From NCBI RefSeq assembly GCF_001642475.1, contig NW_019173934.1, positions 1 to 64,000 of the forward strand: DNA of 64,000 bases, in the 5' to 3' direction. The translations under genes and the position numbers were made by a program. Of this stretch, positions 1 through 11,677 are shown piece by piece (the stretch's first letter is position 1; each line of letters opens with the position of its first letter). A model generated the notes under the pieces. It worked only from the letters and a program-made list of their open reading frames with translations. It had not been told where the DNA came from and made no database searches. The stretch comes from Fonsecaea monophora. Lineage: Eukaryota; Ascomycota; Eurotiomycetes; Chaetothyriales; Herpotrichiellaceae.

Positions 1-69
1 TGTCTTCCTCGACCCTCCCCGTCTGACACTTTTTATATCTCCTCCATCTTTCATTATACATAAACACCC

Positions 70-190
70 ACATACATACATACATACATACACACATACA
101 TCAATACATACACACACACATACACACATACATACACACATACATACATCCATACACACATACATACATACATACATACATACATACATA
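70..190. repeat. (CATA)n/(CA)n compound microsatellite
   Basis: The sequence is an imperfect tandem array of CATA tetranucleotides mixed with CACA units, about 120 bp long. It ends in eight or so perfect CATA copies before position 190. This is read directly from the sequence, and no function is implied. Confidence 0.9.
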
Positions 191-353
191 ATACGACGGG
201 AATCTACCTAATTACCTATATCCCTCGCTAAATACCTCGCTACCTACGGGGCAAGACAGTACAAAACAGGACAGGACAGGACAAATACCGCTGGATATAC
301 AAGTACTTGACCATCCTACCGTCTCAGTCAAAGCACCGAAGCAAGCATTGAGT

Positions 354-392
354 AACTGACTGACTGACTGACTGACTGACTAACTGATTGAC
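354..392. repeat. CTGA tetranucleotide repeat
   Basis: About seven near-perfect copies of the tetranucleotide CTGA/GACT are followed by slightly degenerate units. A similar degenerate GACT run occurs at about 55930-55972. Confidence 0.85.
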
Positions 393-789
393 TGGACTTA
401 CAATGAGCTCCTTTTGCGCACAAATCACATTATGATTTTCATTTTTCTCGTCTGGCTCTGGTCTCATAATGTCTATCTGGATGGCTATGGGGCGTGGGTA
501 TATGGTTGATGATCGCGACAGCGCTATGTCATCCCCCGTCGCTGATTTTGACCCCGTACCTAATATCGACTGTGCAAAGTCGGGCCGTCTCTGCCGTCAC
601 GCCGTCTCTTTCGTGCAATTGAGTCTCATCTCTGTATCGCAACTCGTCCTTGCAGCACCCCGGCTTCCGCTCCACACATGCATTTGAAGCACGCGCTCCA
701 GGCTGTGACTATTGCTTCCCCTCACACGTCGCGGCGAATGGCACTCAATTTGGAGGAACAGGCTCCTCTTCGTGATCAGTAGTGGCCTC

Positions 790-3700
790 CTATGCCCCTT
801 CCATCTGCACATTTCTCACCATGCTCGCAAATTCTCTCTTAACAAACTCGACATAGGCTTTCCATGAGATCAATTCGCCGCCGATGCCTTCCACCGTCAC
901 ATTTGGAAACTTCCTGTCCAGTTCCAGAGTGATCCGCACTACCGCGGCGTTTGCTTCATTCACTTTCTCAATTTCCTGCTTGACGGCGTTCTCTTTCAAT
1001 TTCGCACCCAAAACCACCCGAAACTTTTCGGCCAGAAAGGGCAATCGACGGGGTATCTGGTCAGGTTCAATCACGGATAGGCGACCCAGCATAAGGATGC
1101 ACAAGGTGCGGATATCGTGGTCATCGGGGATCCCGTCTAGGATGCGGTCAAAGATCCTGGGGATAGGGAGATGCGGGATCGCGCCGGGGCAATCTAGCAG
1201 AGCGTACATGGTCGCATACGCAGATTTCCGAAGGTCGAGACCTGCATCTTCAGTGTGTGTAAAGGGCCCAATTTTGACCTGCTTCACAAGTTCGGGCTTG
1301 ATTTTCGAGTCCTCCAAGACTGTAGGGAGGAGTTGGCCTACATCGGGAATGACGAGTTCTGGTTTGTTATGAATTGCGGCATTGAGTGTGGTGACGGCCA
1401 GACGTCGATTGGATAGGTCGTTGTCACTCAGCATCATCTGAAGCATGGGCGTCATGGTCTTGATGAGAATGTTGTTGTACGAGTTGCTGGCTTCGCCCAG
1501 CGTGAACCGGAAGGCGGAAATGACAGTGCCACGCACCAAGGGGTTCGGGTCTGCCAGTGCCTTTGAGAGCTCAGGGACGTATGTATCTGGGTCGATCGTG
1601 GCCAATCGACCAATACACTCGGCTCCGACCGCGCTGTTGTCCTCGACCTGTGACACTGCGAAGAGTTTCTGCCACAATTCCGCTGCATATGGAGCCATCT
1701 CTCCCAAGGAGCTTTCAGAGTGTTCGAGAATCTCCTTGACAGAGTGCAAATAGAGATAGTCAGATGTCGATTCCTGTGTCAAGCTCTGCAGGATGATAGG
1801 CACACATTCCGAAATGTTGTTGGAACTCGCACTGCCCAGTGCAATGGCGGCAGAGAGTCGGACTTTGTCTGATTCGGCTGAGAGACAACGGATAAAGGTG
1901 TGAATATTCACAGGCGACTTCGGTCCCATCCTGAATCCAACCTCTCCGAGCACCGTCAAGGCCAAGCAGATGGCTCGCACGTCTTGGGACGATTCGAGTT
2001 CGTTTAAAAAATCAGCTATCGTAATATTGAGGTTGTCGCCACCGTAGACTAGTAATGTGCCGATAGCTCTTCCGAGAACCATAGTCTCGCCGGTGGTCCC
2101 AATGGTGAGGAGATGTTTCATGAGCAACGCTCCGACTCCCTGCTCCCCAATGACTTTCACCAGGAGCAGGAAAGCTCGGAGAGGAGGGCCTTCGATCCGA
2201 TTTTGCGAAATGGGACACAGCGCTTCGACCAGCTCCAAGGTAACTAGAGCTTGGGGATTGGTGGGGATGATCTTGGACATGATGACAAGTGTTGGAGTTA
2301 ACAACTGAAGGTCGTTAACGGAAAGCAAAGGCATCAACATGCCTTGCAGTTGCAGGATCGTGGTAGTTTCGTACAATGAGGATGTCACAGGGTTCAAAGC
2401 AAGATATTGTAAGGATTCCAGGCAGGAACCTCGGAGAGCTCGATCAGCTTTGCGGAGTTGACTGGCCATCTCGAGGGAAACTTCTTGAACCCACGCAGAA
2501 CCGATATTATCGTGACTGCTCGCGGCCTCACCGATGCGACCAATTGCTCTCGCACTCGCGAGTCTGGTGGTTTCGTTCTTCAACCTGTCACTTAGGATCC
2601 CAAGGCTCCTAACCCTAGCTGAGCTTGACAGCAGTTGAGTGCCCGATGTCCTCGCCATAAGAACACCAAATACCTGAATAGCACGATGTCGCACTTCCCG
2701 GTCAGTGTTATTGTCGGTAACGCGGTCGATTATGACTTCCCAGAGCTTCTCAATGTGTATAGCATGGTCTTGGTTGGCAGTAGGCAGCCGAGGCGGAGTC
2801 AGAGCCTTGACAAACTGTTCAACCGTGACAAGAGCTTCCGTTGAAACTTTATAGTTTCGATCACGAGCAATAGCTGTGATAGGAGGGATGAGCGCGATGA
2901 CAAACGGAATCAGCACAGTAGTACCATTAGTCTCCGCAATGGCACTGATCAAAGTCAACGTCTCAATTTGAAGACTGGCAGCTGTTGCGGAGGTGCCTGA
3001 TACCGCACCACTGGACCCTGAGCTCGACGACGGCTTCAAAGCATCTGCAACGGCATCTTCCAGCTGCTGCAGGTGATCCGACAAGATTCCATTTCTTGCC
3101 AACGTTAAAGTCTTGAGCATGACAACTGCAGCCTGCTTCAGTGCTATGCTTGCTTTCTTCCACAACTTTGTAAGTGCCTGCACAATCTTTGGTACCAGAC
3201 CGACAAGCTCAGCCTGCGACCCCGTCGGTGGGGAGGCTGGGACAATAGGAGGACTGGATCGAATGGAGACGAGACCCCGGAGATCTGGATCCTTCTTGTC
3301 GGCTTCGCTGTCTTGCCGTCTCCGCTTGCGAGTGTTGGTAGGCATTGCTGGATTTTCTGAAGAATCGACCCTTGTGAGTGACTCGGACAGACCAGATCCC
3401 GTCTTTCGAATCAAAGCGGTGGTAGCTGCAATGACCTCTAACCGGACATTGTCTTCGCGCTCCCCGAATAGCCTAGAGATGAGAACAGGGGCGATCTTGC
3501 CGAAGAGCATGCCTCTGTCGCTCGCGGGGGAGCCTGAAATGATGGTGTAGAGGCTTTTGCCGCGCAACGTCGCACTTTCCAGCTCATATCATCGACATCG
3601 CTGAAAGCATCGTCATCGTCCAACTCTGCGTACTCGTCATCGTCGTCGTCCTCGAGGGCTTCTTCTGTGATGCCATCATCAGAATCCTCGTCCTCGGGCT

Positions 3701-4858
3701 CCCCCATCTCGTCGTCTTCCATATCTGCAACGTTGGGGTCGTACTTGAGATACCTCAATGCAGCGTCAATAGCGCTTGGTAGATGGGGTTTCATTTCATG
3801 CGGACAGGATCCGAGTAACGCCTCAAGTGCAACGAGGGCAGTCTCTCGCAATTCCTCAACTTCTGGATCAACCTCTGCATCCTCGTCCGACACGGAGGCA
3901 ACGGGTGAAATCTCTTTTTGACTCAGGGCTTGAAGGACGTAGGGAACGACGTCGTTGAGGAAAGGCCCAAACTTTGCTGGACTCGAGCGGGCAAGAGTCG
4001 CGATCGTCGCAACAAGAAATCTCCGGTGTTCCGTAGTTAACTGAGGGTTTCGCAAGCTCTCTGTGAGGGCAGCAACAAAAGAGGTGAGCTGTGAATCATT
4101 GAAGTGGACCAGCAACGTTCCTATCCCTGCCAAAGCCCGTTTCTTGACCACGCCTCCAGCCTGCGGACTCTCGATGATGTTCATCACTGCCTTCGCTAAT
4201 GCCACCAGTTCTAACTCCTGAAGCATTGACCCATAACATTTGATGATTTCGATCAAAACATCGACTGCATCACTGCTGAAGCCTTTGTCTCTCTGTCTCT
4301 CTAACAGGCCTGTCGGCAGTTGAGGTGGCGGTCTGCTTGACGGCAAAACCACATGACCGACCAATCTTGGAATCAGAACTTTGCTGACGGCGCCATATGC
4401 ATCTTTTACATCTTGAGCCGGAGCTTCGTTTGGTTTGGGCTGAGGCATGGCTGCAATCAGAGCCCGTAATGCAGAATTGGGAATGGAGATATCGATGTCG
4501 GTATTGGTGAGATCGGTGAGCTTGTCGATAAGAGGCGCAATAGTCTCGCCCGGTATGCGGGCAGCAAGAGGAGCAATGCTGTTCATGTTAGAGTGTATTC
4601 GGACTTTGTATATGCTGCCACTCACCATTTCAGAGCCTGGTTCTGGACTTCGCCGTGCGGGTCTGCCAAAGCCTTAAGTAGGCCATCGATGATGCGAGCG
4701 GCAGTATGATGGTCGGTCCGTATGTATTCGGAGGAGGGAGACTCTAAGATCTCTGTGAGGTCGCTGAGTTGCATGAAACGAATATCTGGATCGGGGTCAT
4801 TAATCTTATTGAGCAACTGCGCAACCCCATGCTGGGCCGAACTACGGTCTCTAGCCAT
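790..4858 (-). CDS. Cullin-associated NEDD8-dissociated protein 1 (CAND1/TIP120), apparent single-base frameshift
   Basis: CAND1 is a HEAT-repeat protein that binds unneddylated cullin-RBX1 and exchanges F-box substrate receptors of SCF ubiquitin ligases. The N-terminus (start ATG at 4858) has the family opening with DPDPDIRFMQLSDL. Exon 1 (4858-4626) joins exon 2 through a 47-nt intron (4625-4579, CTCTAAC branch site), giving the conserved ALKCIAPLAARIP. An acidic stretch of Asp and Glu precedes DMSWKVRRCAAK, the usual mid-protein CAND1 landmark. Directly after it the frame breaks: the downstream frame resumes with SLYTIISG and stays open to the stop at 790-792. One extra base in the T4 run at 3555-3558 (A4 on the coding strand) would restore one frame of about 1340 residues, a normal length for fungal CAND1. 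A sequencing or assembly indel is most likely; a real lesion cannot be excluded. Assignment is firm. Confidence 0.93.
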
Positions 4859-5503
4859 AGTGGGCCACTGAGTCGCTTCGGGTGCTATGAGAGAGGTTGG
4901 AGGGCAGGTCTCTCAAGACATCGGAATGTTGTCTCAGTGTAGTAGAATTCGCACGTGGAGTTGGCTTTGACTGAATGAGGGGAGAATTTTCTCAAGGCGC
5001 AGGCAGACTCGAACGCGGAGTGATGGGTTAGCTCAAGGACTCGCTTGAACGCTGGAATGGGCGAGTGCTAAAGTAACCTATTAACGGAATGTGTGCACAA
5101 AGTTGATTGCAGACAAATCGCTAGGAGGTTGTATATACCAGCCAGTTCACAGTCAATCACAGTGAATTGGGAATTGACAAACACCGAAAACCCCCCAAGT
5201 GGGATGATGAATCGTGGTTTGGACGCAAGCGGGGAGCCGCACCCAGACAGCAGCAACCAATGACGTTTGGGTGACTCTGATTGGCTGGAGGAGCTTGTTC
5301 CTGGAGTCTCGTATGACATGCGGAACTACTTGTGTATAAGTTACTGGGGTGAAGCTCCAAAAGCTTCTCCTCCCAGTATTTCCGGAGGTGTTTTCCCGTT
5401 GAGCAACTGACAGCAAACAAAGACCCTTTGTTAAGTCATAACCCCTCTCCTCTAGACTGTTGCAGTACACTATTTATCCTGCTCGCTTTTTCCTCATTTT
5501 CCA
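4859..5503. other. Divergent intergenic region, CAND1 / mitochondrial protein
   Basis: A 645-bp region lies between two divergently transcribed genes and presumably holds both promoters. The overlapping short open frames at 5068-5470 on the minus strand show no family features and are taken as chance. No clear TATA box was picked out. Confidence 0.5.
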
Positions 5504-6325
5504 ATGCCGCTACCAAGATCAGCCGCCCTCCGAGGCACCCTCCGGTCTTTTTCCTTCAGACGTGCAGGAACCCAAGCTCGAACCAGTTTCCGCCAAGTTG
5601 GTCGGAGGACTTACGCCACTGAACATGGTGCATCAAAGGGCAGCGATATTCCTTGGTCAGTTATCTTTGCGAGAATATCTCCCACCGGTCTCTGACACAG
5701 CTTGAACAGGTTAATTGGTTCCCTCGTCGTTACCATCCCAGCCGCAGCTTGGTTATGGCAGCAAGGACCGCAAATATCCGATCACGGCCACGAATCCCAT
5801 TCCACAGAGAAGCACGAGGAAGCTCCACCCGAGGAGCCAAAAGAAGAAGAGCCATCAGAAGAAGAACCGCCGAAAGAAGACTCGGCGAGCACTGAAGAAG
5901 GAGGAAAGGAGGAAGAGACCCAGGATGAAGCCAAGGAAGAGTCATCCGATGAAAGCGGCGACAAAGAACCGTAGGTTCAGCTGCAGACGATGCTGGTCGT
6001 TACAACTTGAGCTGGACTTCCAGACTGACACAGTACTTAGAACTCCCAAGGGTACCGCGTTGCCAGAAGATCAATCCAAAGAATCAGAAGAAAAGGGTGC
6101 CAAGGACGTAAGTGGACTCCGACGGTGCATGTTTTTGATCTTTAGCTTGCTGACCCCCGACAGGCGCAAGGCGATGTGTCTGGAGCAAACAATCCTTTCA
6201 TGGGGGACGAGGAGAGAAGCAAAAAGCCTGAGGGTATGGAAGCGACGGCCAAGATTCACGGCACTGTGGACACTTCGCAGCGGTCTAGTAAAGGCCACCA
6301 CGAGAGCGGTCAAAAGGACGACTGA
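5504..6325 (+). CDS. Conserved fungal mitochondrial-type small protein
   Basis: The spliced model is 213 residues in four exons (5504-5655, 5710-5970, 6041-6107, 6164-6325), with all junctions in frame. The N-terminus is rich in Arg, Ser and Ala with no acidic residue, ending near RRTYATEHG, which looks like a mitochondrial presequence. A short hydrophobic segment follows (LIGSLVVTIPAAAWLW, about residues 51-66). The rest is a very acidic Glu/Lys/Ser-rich low-complexity tail of about 145 residues ending in AKIHGTVDT and a hydrophilic C-terminus. I recognise this layout from uncharacterised Pezizomycotina proteins but know no function. It is probably anchored in a mitochondrial membrane. The ATG at 5504 is chosen because it starts the basic presequence. 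Confidence 0.75.
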
Positions 6326-6871
6326 TGCTTGGGTAATCCTGACCGATGGAAAGAACTCGAAGAGATGCTACTTGCATTCAAGTTCGGTGCCGGCAAATAC
6401 GACATTGTCGAGCGGTTCCACAAGCCATGTTGGTAATTACTGTGTAGAAAAGCAATCTGCGACACAATTATTTTCACACACTCCTTGAGCAACGAGATTT
6501 CTCTATCTAGTATCCATTGTGAAGGCCCGGCATAGGGGTGCTGTACGGGTAGATGTGAGAGTAGTACGAAGAATACGATTGATACGAGAAATCCATGAGG
6601 GTTGAATTTTCCCAGGAAATTGCTTGTCGGGTCCATTGGCCCTCCAAAGGTACGTGCGAGGTACTGGTCCGTTTTCCGGACAGCCACCGGCCGGATACTT
6701 TTGTGGAGGCTGACTGTAATAATAATAAGAGTTGCCATTTCACATGCCCTTTTTGGGTCGCCAGGGTGTCTACAACGCAACTCTGTTTCACCTCTCTGAA
6801 GATTGCCTCACAAAACTACAACCTATTGCCTTCGGAACGTGCGGCCTGTCTTTGGCAATATTGTCGGCACC

Positions 6872-8276
6872 ATGGCGCGTCCACGGCGGACATCGAGCAA
6901 CCTGGGGGGTGATCCCCGGGGAGACACCAGCGCACCCGCATTGGCGACAATGACAGCACGACCGACTGGGCAGATTGTTGTATGATAATCTAACGCCGCC
7001 TCCAGGACCGATTGACTGACTCTTTTCAGGCAAATGAGAAGGACGGAAAGCCTCACTCGAAGAGACGGAAAGCAAGGTCGGCCTTTCGAAAGTGGAAGCA
7101 GATATCCCTTCGACACACCTGGTTAAACCCTCTCATCCTCACCGTAGCGATACTCATTGCCTACTACGTCGCTCCCGGGGAGCAGAACCCTCTTCACAAA
7201 GCGATTTTCTTGTCGTATAATGTCGGGCCTGACTACCCTGGTGGGCCGAACATGTACGGCAAGGGTAAAGCAGATATAGCCTTTGTGGCCTTTTACACGA
7301 TCGTCCTGAGCTTTACAAGAGAATTCCTGATGCAGAGGTTGATTCGGCCCATTGCGATCAGGTGTGGCATCAGAAAGAGAGGGAAGCAGGCGCGATTCAT
7401 GGAACAAGTCTACACGGCCATCTACTTTGGCATTTTTGGTCCCTTTGGGCTTTATGTCATGTCGAGGGGATCTCTGTGGTACTTCAATACCACGGCAATG
7501 TTCGAAGGCTTTCCTCATCGAAAACACGAGGGTGTTTTCAAAGCATACTACTTGTTGCAAGCGGCCTACTGGGCGCAGCAAGCCCTCGTCCTCATGCTAC
7601 AGTTGGAAAAGCCCCGGAAGGACTTTAAAGAGTTGGTCTTCCACCATATCGTCACTCTTGCCCTCATCGGATTGAGTTACCGCTTTCATTTCGCTAAGAT
7701 GGGGATTGCGGTCTACATCACGCACGACATCAGTGACTTTTTCCTCGCGGTAAGGCCCAGACCTGGGAATTGATCTTCTCAAAGGCTAACGGCTCTCAGA
7801 CCTCCAAAACACTCAATTACCTGGACTCGATCATCGTAGGGCCCTACTACTTTCTCTTCATGTGTGTGTGGATTTATCTCCGCCATTACATCAACCTCCT
7901 CATCTTGTGGGCGACCCTCACCGAATTCCGAACCGTGGGACCTTTCGAGCTGAACTGGGAAACTCAGCAATACAAATGTTGGATTAGCCAGATCATCACG
8001 TTTTCCTTGCTCGCTTCCCTTCAAGCCGTGAACCTGTTCTGGCTGTTTTTGATTCTCCGGATTGCCAAAAATTTCGTCTTCTCGAATATCAGGAGCGATG
8101 AACGCAGTGAGGACGAAGAAGAGGATGAAGAGATTGAAAACGCGCCAAACGGAGGAAAGAATGCTTTGGAGAATGGCAAGGTCGCCGGGGATAAACCAGT
8201 TGTGCTGGTCAATGGGAAACCCGTCGAAGGTGTATCTAAGTCGGATGGAGTGCGGGAACGGAAGAGGAAGGGCTGA
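6872..8276 (+). CDS. Ceramide synthase, LAG1/LAC1 family (TLC domain)
   Basis: The enzyme joins fatty acyl-CoA to a sphingoid base to form (dihydro)ceramide in the endoplasmic reticulum. The spliced protein is 434 residues from three exons (6872-6979, 7030-7749, 7800-8276). After a hydrophilic N-terminus comes a first membrane segment (NPLILTVAILIAYYVA). The TLC domain contains the Lag motif around FHHIVTLALIGLSYRFH and THDISDFFL, with the His pair and acidic residues expected for catalysis. Several further hydrophobic helices follow, then a charged cytosolic tail with an acidic run (about residues 370-385) and a basic RERKRKG end. Length, motif and topology fit fungal Lag1 proteins. The second intron splits the Lag motif just after FFLA. 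Substrate chain length cannot be read from sequence. Confidence 0.93.
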
Positions 8277-9907
8277 GGGCGTGAAGGTCAGACAACGAAG
8301 AGTCTGAGGTGCAAAAGAATCGAGATCTACTGGGCGGTAATGGGCATGTACGAGTAGATAGGGACGTCCAAGGATTAATTGTCTACCAGCTTTGAATTGC
8401 TGATGTAGAGAAAGCAGAACTTAGCAACGGTAATTTTTCTGGCGAAAGATGTTCGACTTGGCCATGCCACCCACTTGTTCACTCACCTCATGCACCATGC
8501 GCCTAAACTCCCACACTCAATACCAAGGTCAGCCAGTCGTAGTCAATCAACTCCCTTCTGCGCACCTTGCCTCAATGCACAACCAGCTGGCCTTCACCCA
8601 TATTGTATCCTAGGATCAGAGCCTGGGACCAGACTATTCTTTCACACCTCGACCTCGACCTCGACCTCTGCTTCTGGCAAACCTCGCCATCCACAATGAT
8701 GCAGTGAGTTGCCTGAGCAAAAATGAAGCAGAGACTCGCTTTGAGCGGACGTCTATCCGCAGGTGGATTCACAGCGCCACGTTCATGACAAGAGTGAATT
8801 GAGACGTACCTCCATCTCAAGCTCAAAATCTCCCACCTAGCCACAACTCGACGCAAATTGCAGCCCACCTCCACATCACCCAAGACACTCAATCAGGAAT
8901 GACCAGCACACCCTCTTCTCAGCGGGCGCTCGAACCCTTCACACCATATGATGCGAGGCTTCTTCGAGATGATGCCAGATGAGCAGACACAGAAACAGGA
9001 AGACGCCGTGTAATTGCAAAGTACGCGTCAAGATCCAGGGTCGATGCTGGATCCTCCTGCTGACATGTGGAAAGACGTTCCAAGATGGACTTCCGGAATA
9101 CCGCCGGAGAAAGTAGCAGGCTTCACCACCTCTCGTACATCAGCTCGACATGTGGGGTAGACAAACCACAGTTTACGAGTGACTGCGTACGAGGCTCAAA
9201 ACCCCTTCCAAGCATCACTGGCGTCATGTGGAGAAGATTCCGCAGCTTCCAAGGCGTCGAAGCTGCTTCTACTGGAAAGACGAAGCGCGACAGGTCTACA
9301 GGCCAATTGTTTGGATCACAAACCCCCGAAAGCGACTTTGAGATATCGGTCGCTCCGTTACTAGAAGACGGACCAGTCTTACCAGCAGACACTGAAGATC
9401 TGCAGCGTCCAGGTGTCCCCTGGGGCATCTCACAGTTGAAGAAGATAGGGCAGGGCGAGACCGCTCGGCAGTTGAGATGACCAGAGAGAGTTTAGACACA
9501 ACCATCTGCTTGACTCTTACCCCATCTGTACGAAGGTACGCATCAGTTCAGAATCCCTTCACGACAAAGATCCCCATGGCAGGATTGTCTGCCGTCCAAC
9601 CCCCGTCTCATCTCCCGGGCATGTTTGTGGGCTAGTGGAAGCCCATCAGCTCACTCTCGATGGCCACAGATCGTGGGGCTAGCGTGTGGGGCATTCTGTT
9701 GTTTTGTGAGAATGGGGAACCCCCGACGATGTCCTAGAACATGTGTGGCAGCGTGGAGGAGCAAGGACAATGATTTTTGTTCAGGACCGCCCTGAGTGGC
9801 ATGGCTGTAATGGGGGTTTCTGGGGAGGGCTACTCACACCTTCTTAATCATCCATTCTTTTCGTCAAACGATACCTCAGTTGCTCTTCACCAGACATCTC
9901 TAGCAAC
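8277..9907. other. Intergenic region, ceramide synthase to P450
   Basis: About 1.6 kb without a supported gene. It includes a short (CTCGAC)n tract near 8646-8666. A 137-codon open frame on the plus strand (9067-9480) is mirrored by a 101-codon frame on the minus strand. Neither shows a recognisable domain, so neither is called. Confidence 0.45.
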
Positions 9908-11677
9908 ATGGAGATCAAAGCAACCGACGACGGGCCGTTGACGAAGTCAGCAGTTGTAACTGCATGGCAGTTCGTAGCGGCCCATCCCTTCGTGATCCTT
10001 TTCCTGCTGCTGTTTGTACGACCTCTATGGAGACGCTACTCCTCCCCTTTGCGACAATTCCCTGGCCCGTTCATCGCCTCATGCACCAGAGCATGGAAAG
10101 GTGGGTTTGACCAAGGAAGAATAAAGAGAGACCTTTCGACTGACCGAACTATGCAGTCTGGAGCACTTGGTCGGGCCAGACCGAGCAACATCACATTGCA
10201 CTTCACAAGAAATATGGTAATTGAAGCACCTTTTCAAGTCCCTCGACAGTGCTGACTCCCAACCAGGCCCAGTCGTGCGCATTGCACCAAATGAGGTGTC
10301 TTTTGCAAACCCAGAAGCTGCAATTGAATTGTTCAAGACAGGAAAGGGTTTTCACAAAACAGACTTCTATGGGGTGTTTCCGCCGCCCGAGAATCCGGAT
10401 ATTTTCACCGAGACTCGAGAAGCCGTCCACGGGGTCAAAAAACGATATGCAGCAACTCCTTACAGCTTGGCCTCAATGCAGCAATGCACACCTCGGATCG
10501 AGGAGACCGAAAAGCTCCTAATATCCAAATTGGACGAATTTGCCGACAATAATAAGATTTGCGATTTTGGTGACTGGCTTCATTTCTTCGCTTTCGACGT
10601 GAGTTGGAGATTGTTTCCGCTCGATCGGTGATCCAGATCTGATTATTTGTTGTTTGCAGGTCCTGGGTGAAGTCGCATTCTCCAAGAAATTTGGGTTTCT
10701 TGAGGCAGGTGTCGATGTTGACCGCGCTATCAAGACCATCGACAATTCCCAATGGTATAACGGCATCGTGGGCCAGGTTCCGTGGCTCGATTACCTTTTC
10801 CGACGAAACCCGCTGTGGAATCTTATTCCGTTCATGTCCAGCAAAAATGCACTCATCACTAAGACAGCACTGGGTCAACTTCAGAAACGTCAGGGCCCTG
10901 ATGGGGAAAAGGTCGAGTATAAAGATCTCCTCAACAGCTTGATCGTGGCGCAGAAAGAACACCCTGAAGCCCTAGGTCCAGGAGACGTATTCGCAATAGC
11001 ACATGGCGCCATCTTTGCGGGCAGCGATTCCACCGCAAGCACCATGCAAAGCTTCTTCTGGTACGTGTTGTCCAACAAGAAAGTTTACGACAGGCTAGTT
11101 GGAGAGATCTTGTCCGCCAATCTGTCCGAGATGGTCACGTATAATGAGGCACAGAATCTGCCCTATTTCCAAGCCTGTCTGAAAGAAGCCATGAGGATTG
11201 CTCCTGCTGTCGGGCTGAATATCACGAGGAAGGTGCCTCCTGGTGGTGCTGAGATTGATGGTGTTAGATTACCTGAGGGCACCGCCGTCGCTGTGAACGG
11301 ATGGGTGTTACACAGAGACAAGAGTGTCTTTGGTGACGATGCCGAGGTATACCGACCGGAACGATGGCTTGATGGCGATAAGGAAAAGGTCAAGATGATG
11401 GAACGATGCATGTTCCAGGTGAGTTCAAATGCCCTAAATCTCAGATCGAGACGTGGTAAACCAGAGGTTAACTTTACGTTGTCAGTTCGGAGGCGGATCT
11501 CACGTATGCATCGGACGACATCTTGCTCTCCTTGAGATGAACAAGGTGATCCCCGAGCTTCTTCGACGTTATGACATCCAGCTGGTCAACCCTGGAAAGA
11601 AGCTTGAGCATCACTCAAGCTTTTTCGTGGTGCAGTGGGGATTGTTGACTTATATGCGGTTGCGAGAGAAGTCATGA
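9908..11677 (+). CDS. Cytochrome P450 monooxygenase, pisatin-demethylase-like
   Basis: A membrane-anchored haem-thiolate monooxygenase of 511 residues in five exons (9908-10100, 10157-10216, 10267-10598, 10660-11418, 11486-11677). It has an N-terminal anchor (HPFVILFLLLFVRPLW) and a proline-rich hinge (FPGPF). The I-helix oxygen-activation motif is AGSDST, the K-helix ExxR is in KEAMR, the PERF-type motif is YRPERW, and the haem loop is FGGGSHVCIGRHLA with the ligand Cys. The last intron lies just before the haem loop. The region LHKKYGPVVRIAPNEVSF is typical of the fungal clan containing pisatin demethylase and many secondary-metabolism P450s. The neighbouring HET gene gives no pathway clue and no backbone synthase is adjacent, so the substrate is unknown. 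Confidence 0.92.

Larger units (their letters stand above)
1..789. other. Left-edge intergenic region
   Basis: No convincing gene is seen here. The stretch holds a long CATA/CACA microsatellite (about 70-190), a GACA/GGACA-rich patch (about 255-285) and a CTGA tetranucleotide run (about 354-392). It lies just beyond the 3' end of the CAND1 homologue. The short open frames lack homology signals and look like chance frames. Confidence 0.6.

Noticed and set aside
3548..3590. A 22-nt GT..AG intron to explain the CAND1 frame change
   Set aside because: Far too short for a spliceosomal intron, and it would remove conserved residues of the KVRRxAAK motif.
8921..8950. Possible tRNA B box (GGGTTCGAG on the minus strand)
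   Set aside because: The flanking bases do not pair as a T stem and no A box lies at the right distance.
9067..9480. 137-codon plus-strand frame (and a 101-codon frame opposite)
   Set aside because: No recognisable domain or intron signals, and neither strand is preferred. Also considered as a tRNA because of a GFEPRT-like translation, but no cloverleaf could be drawn.
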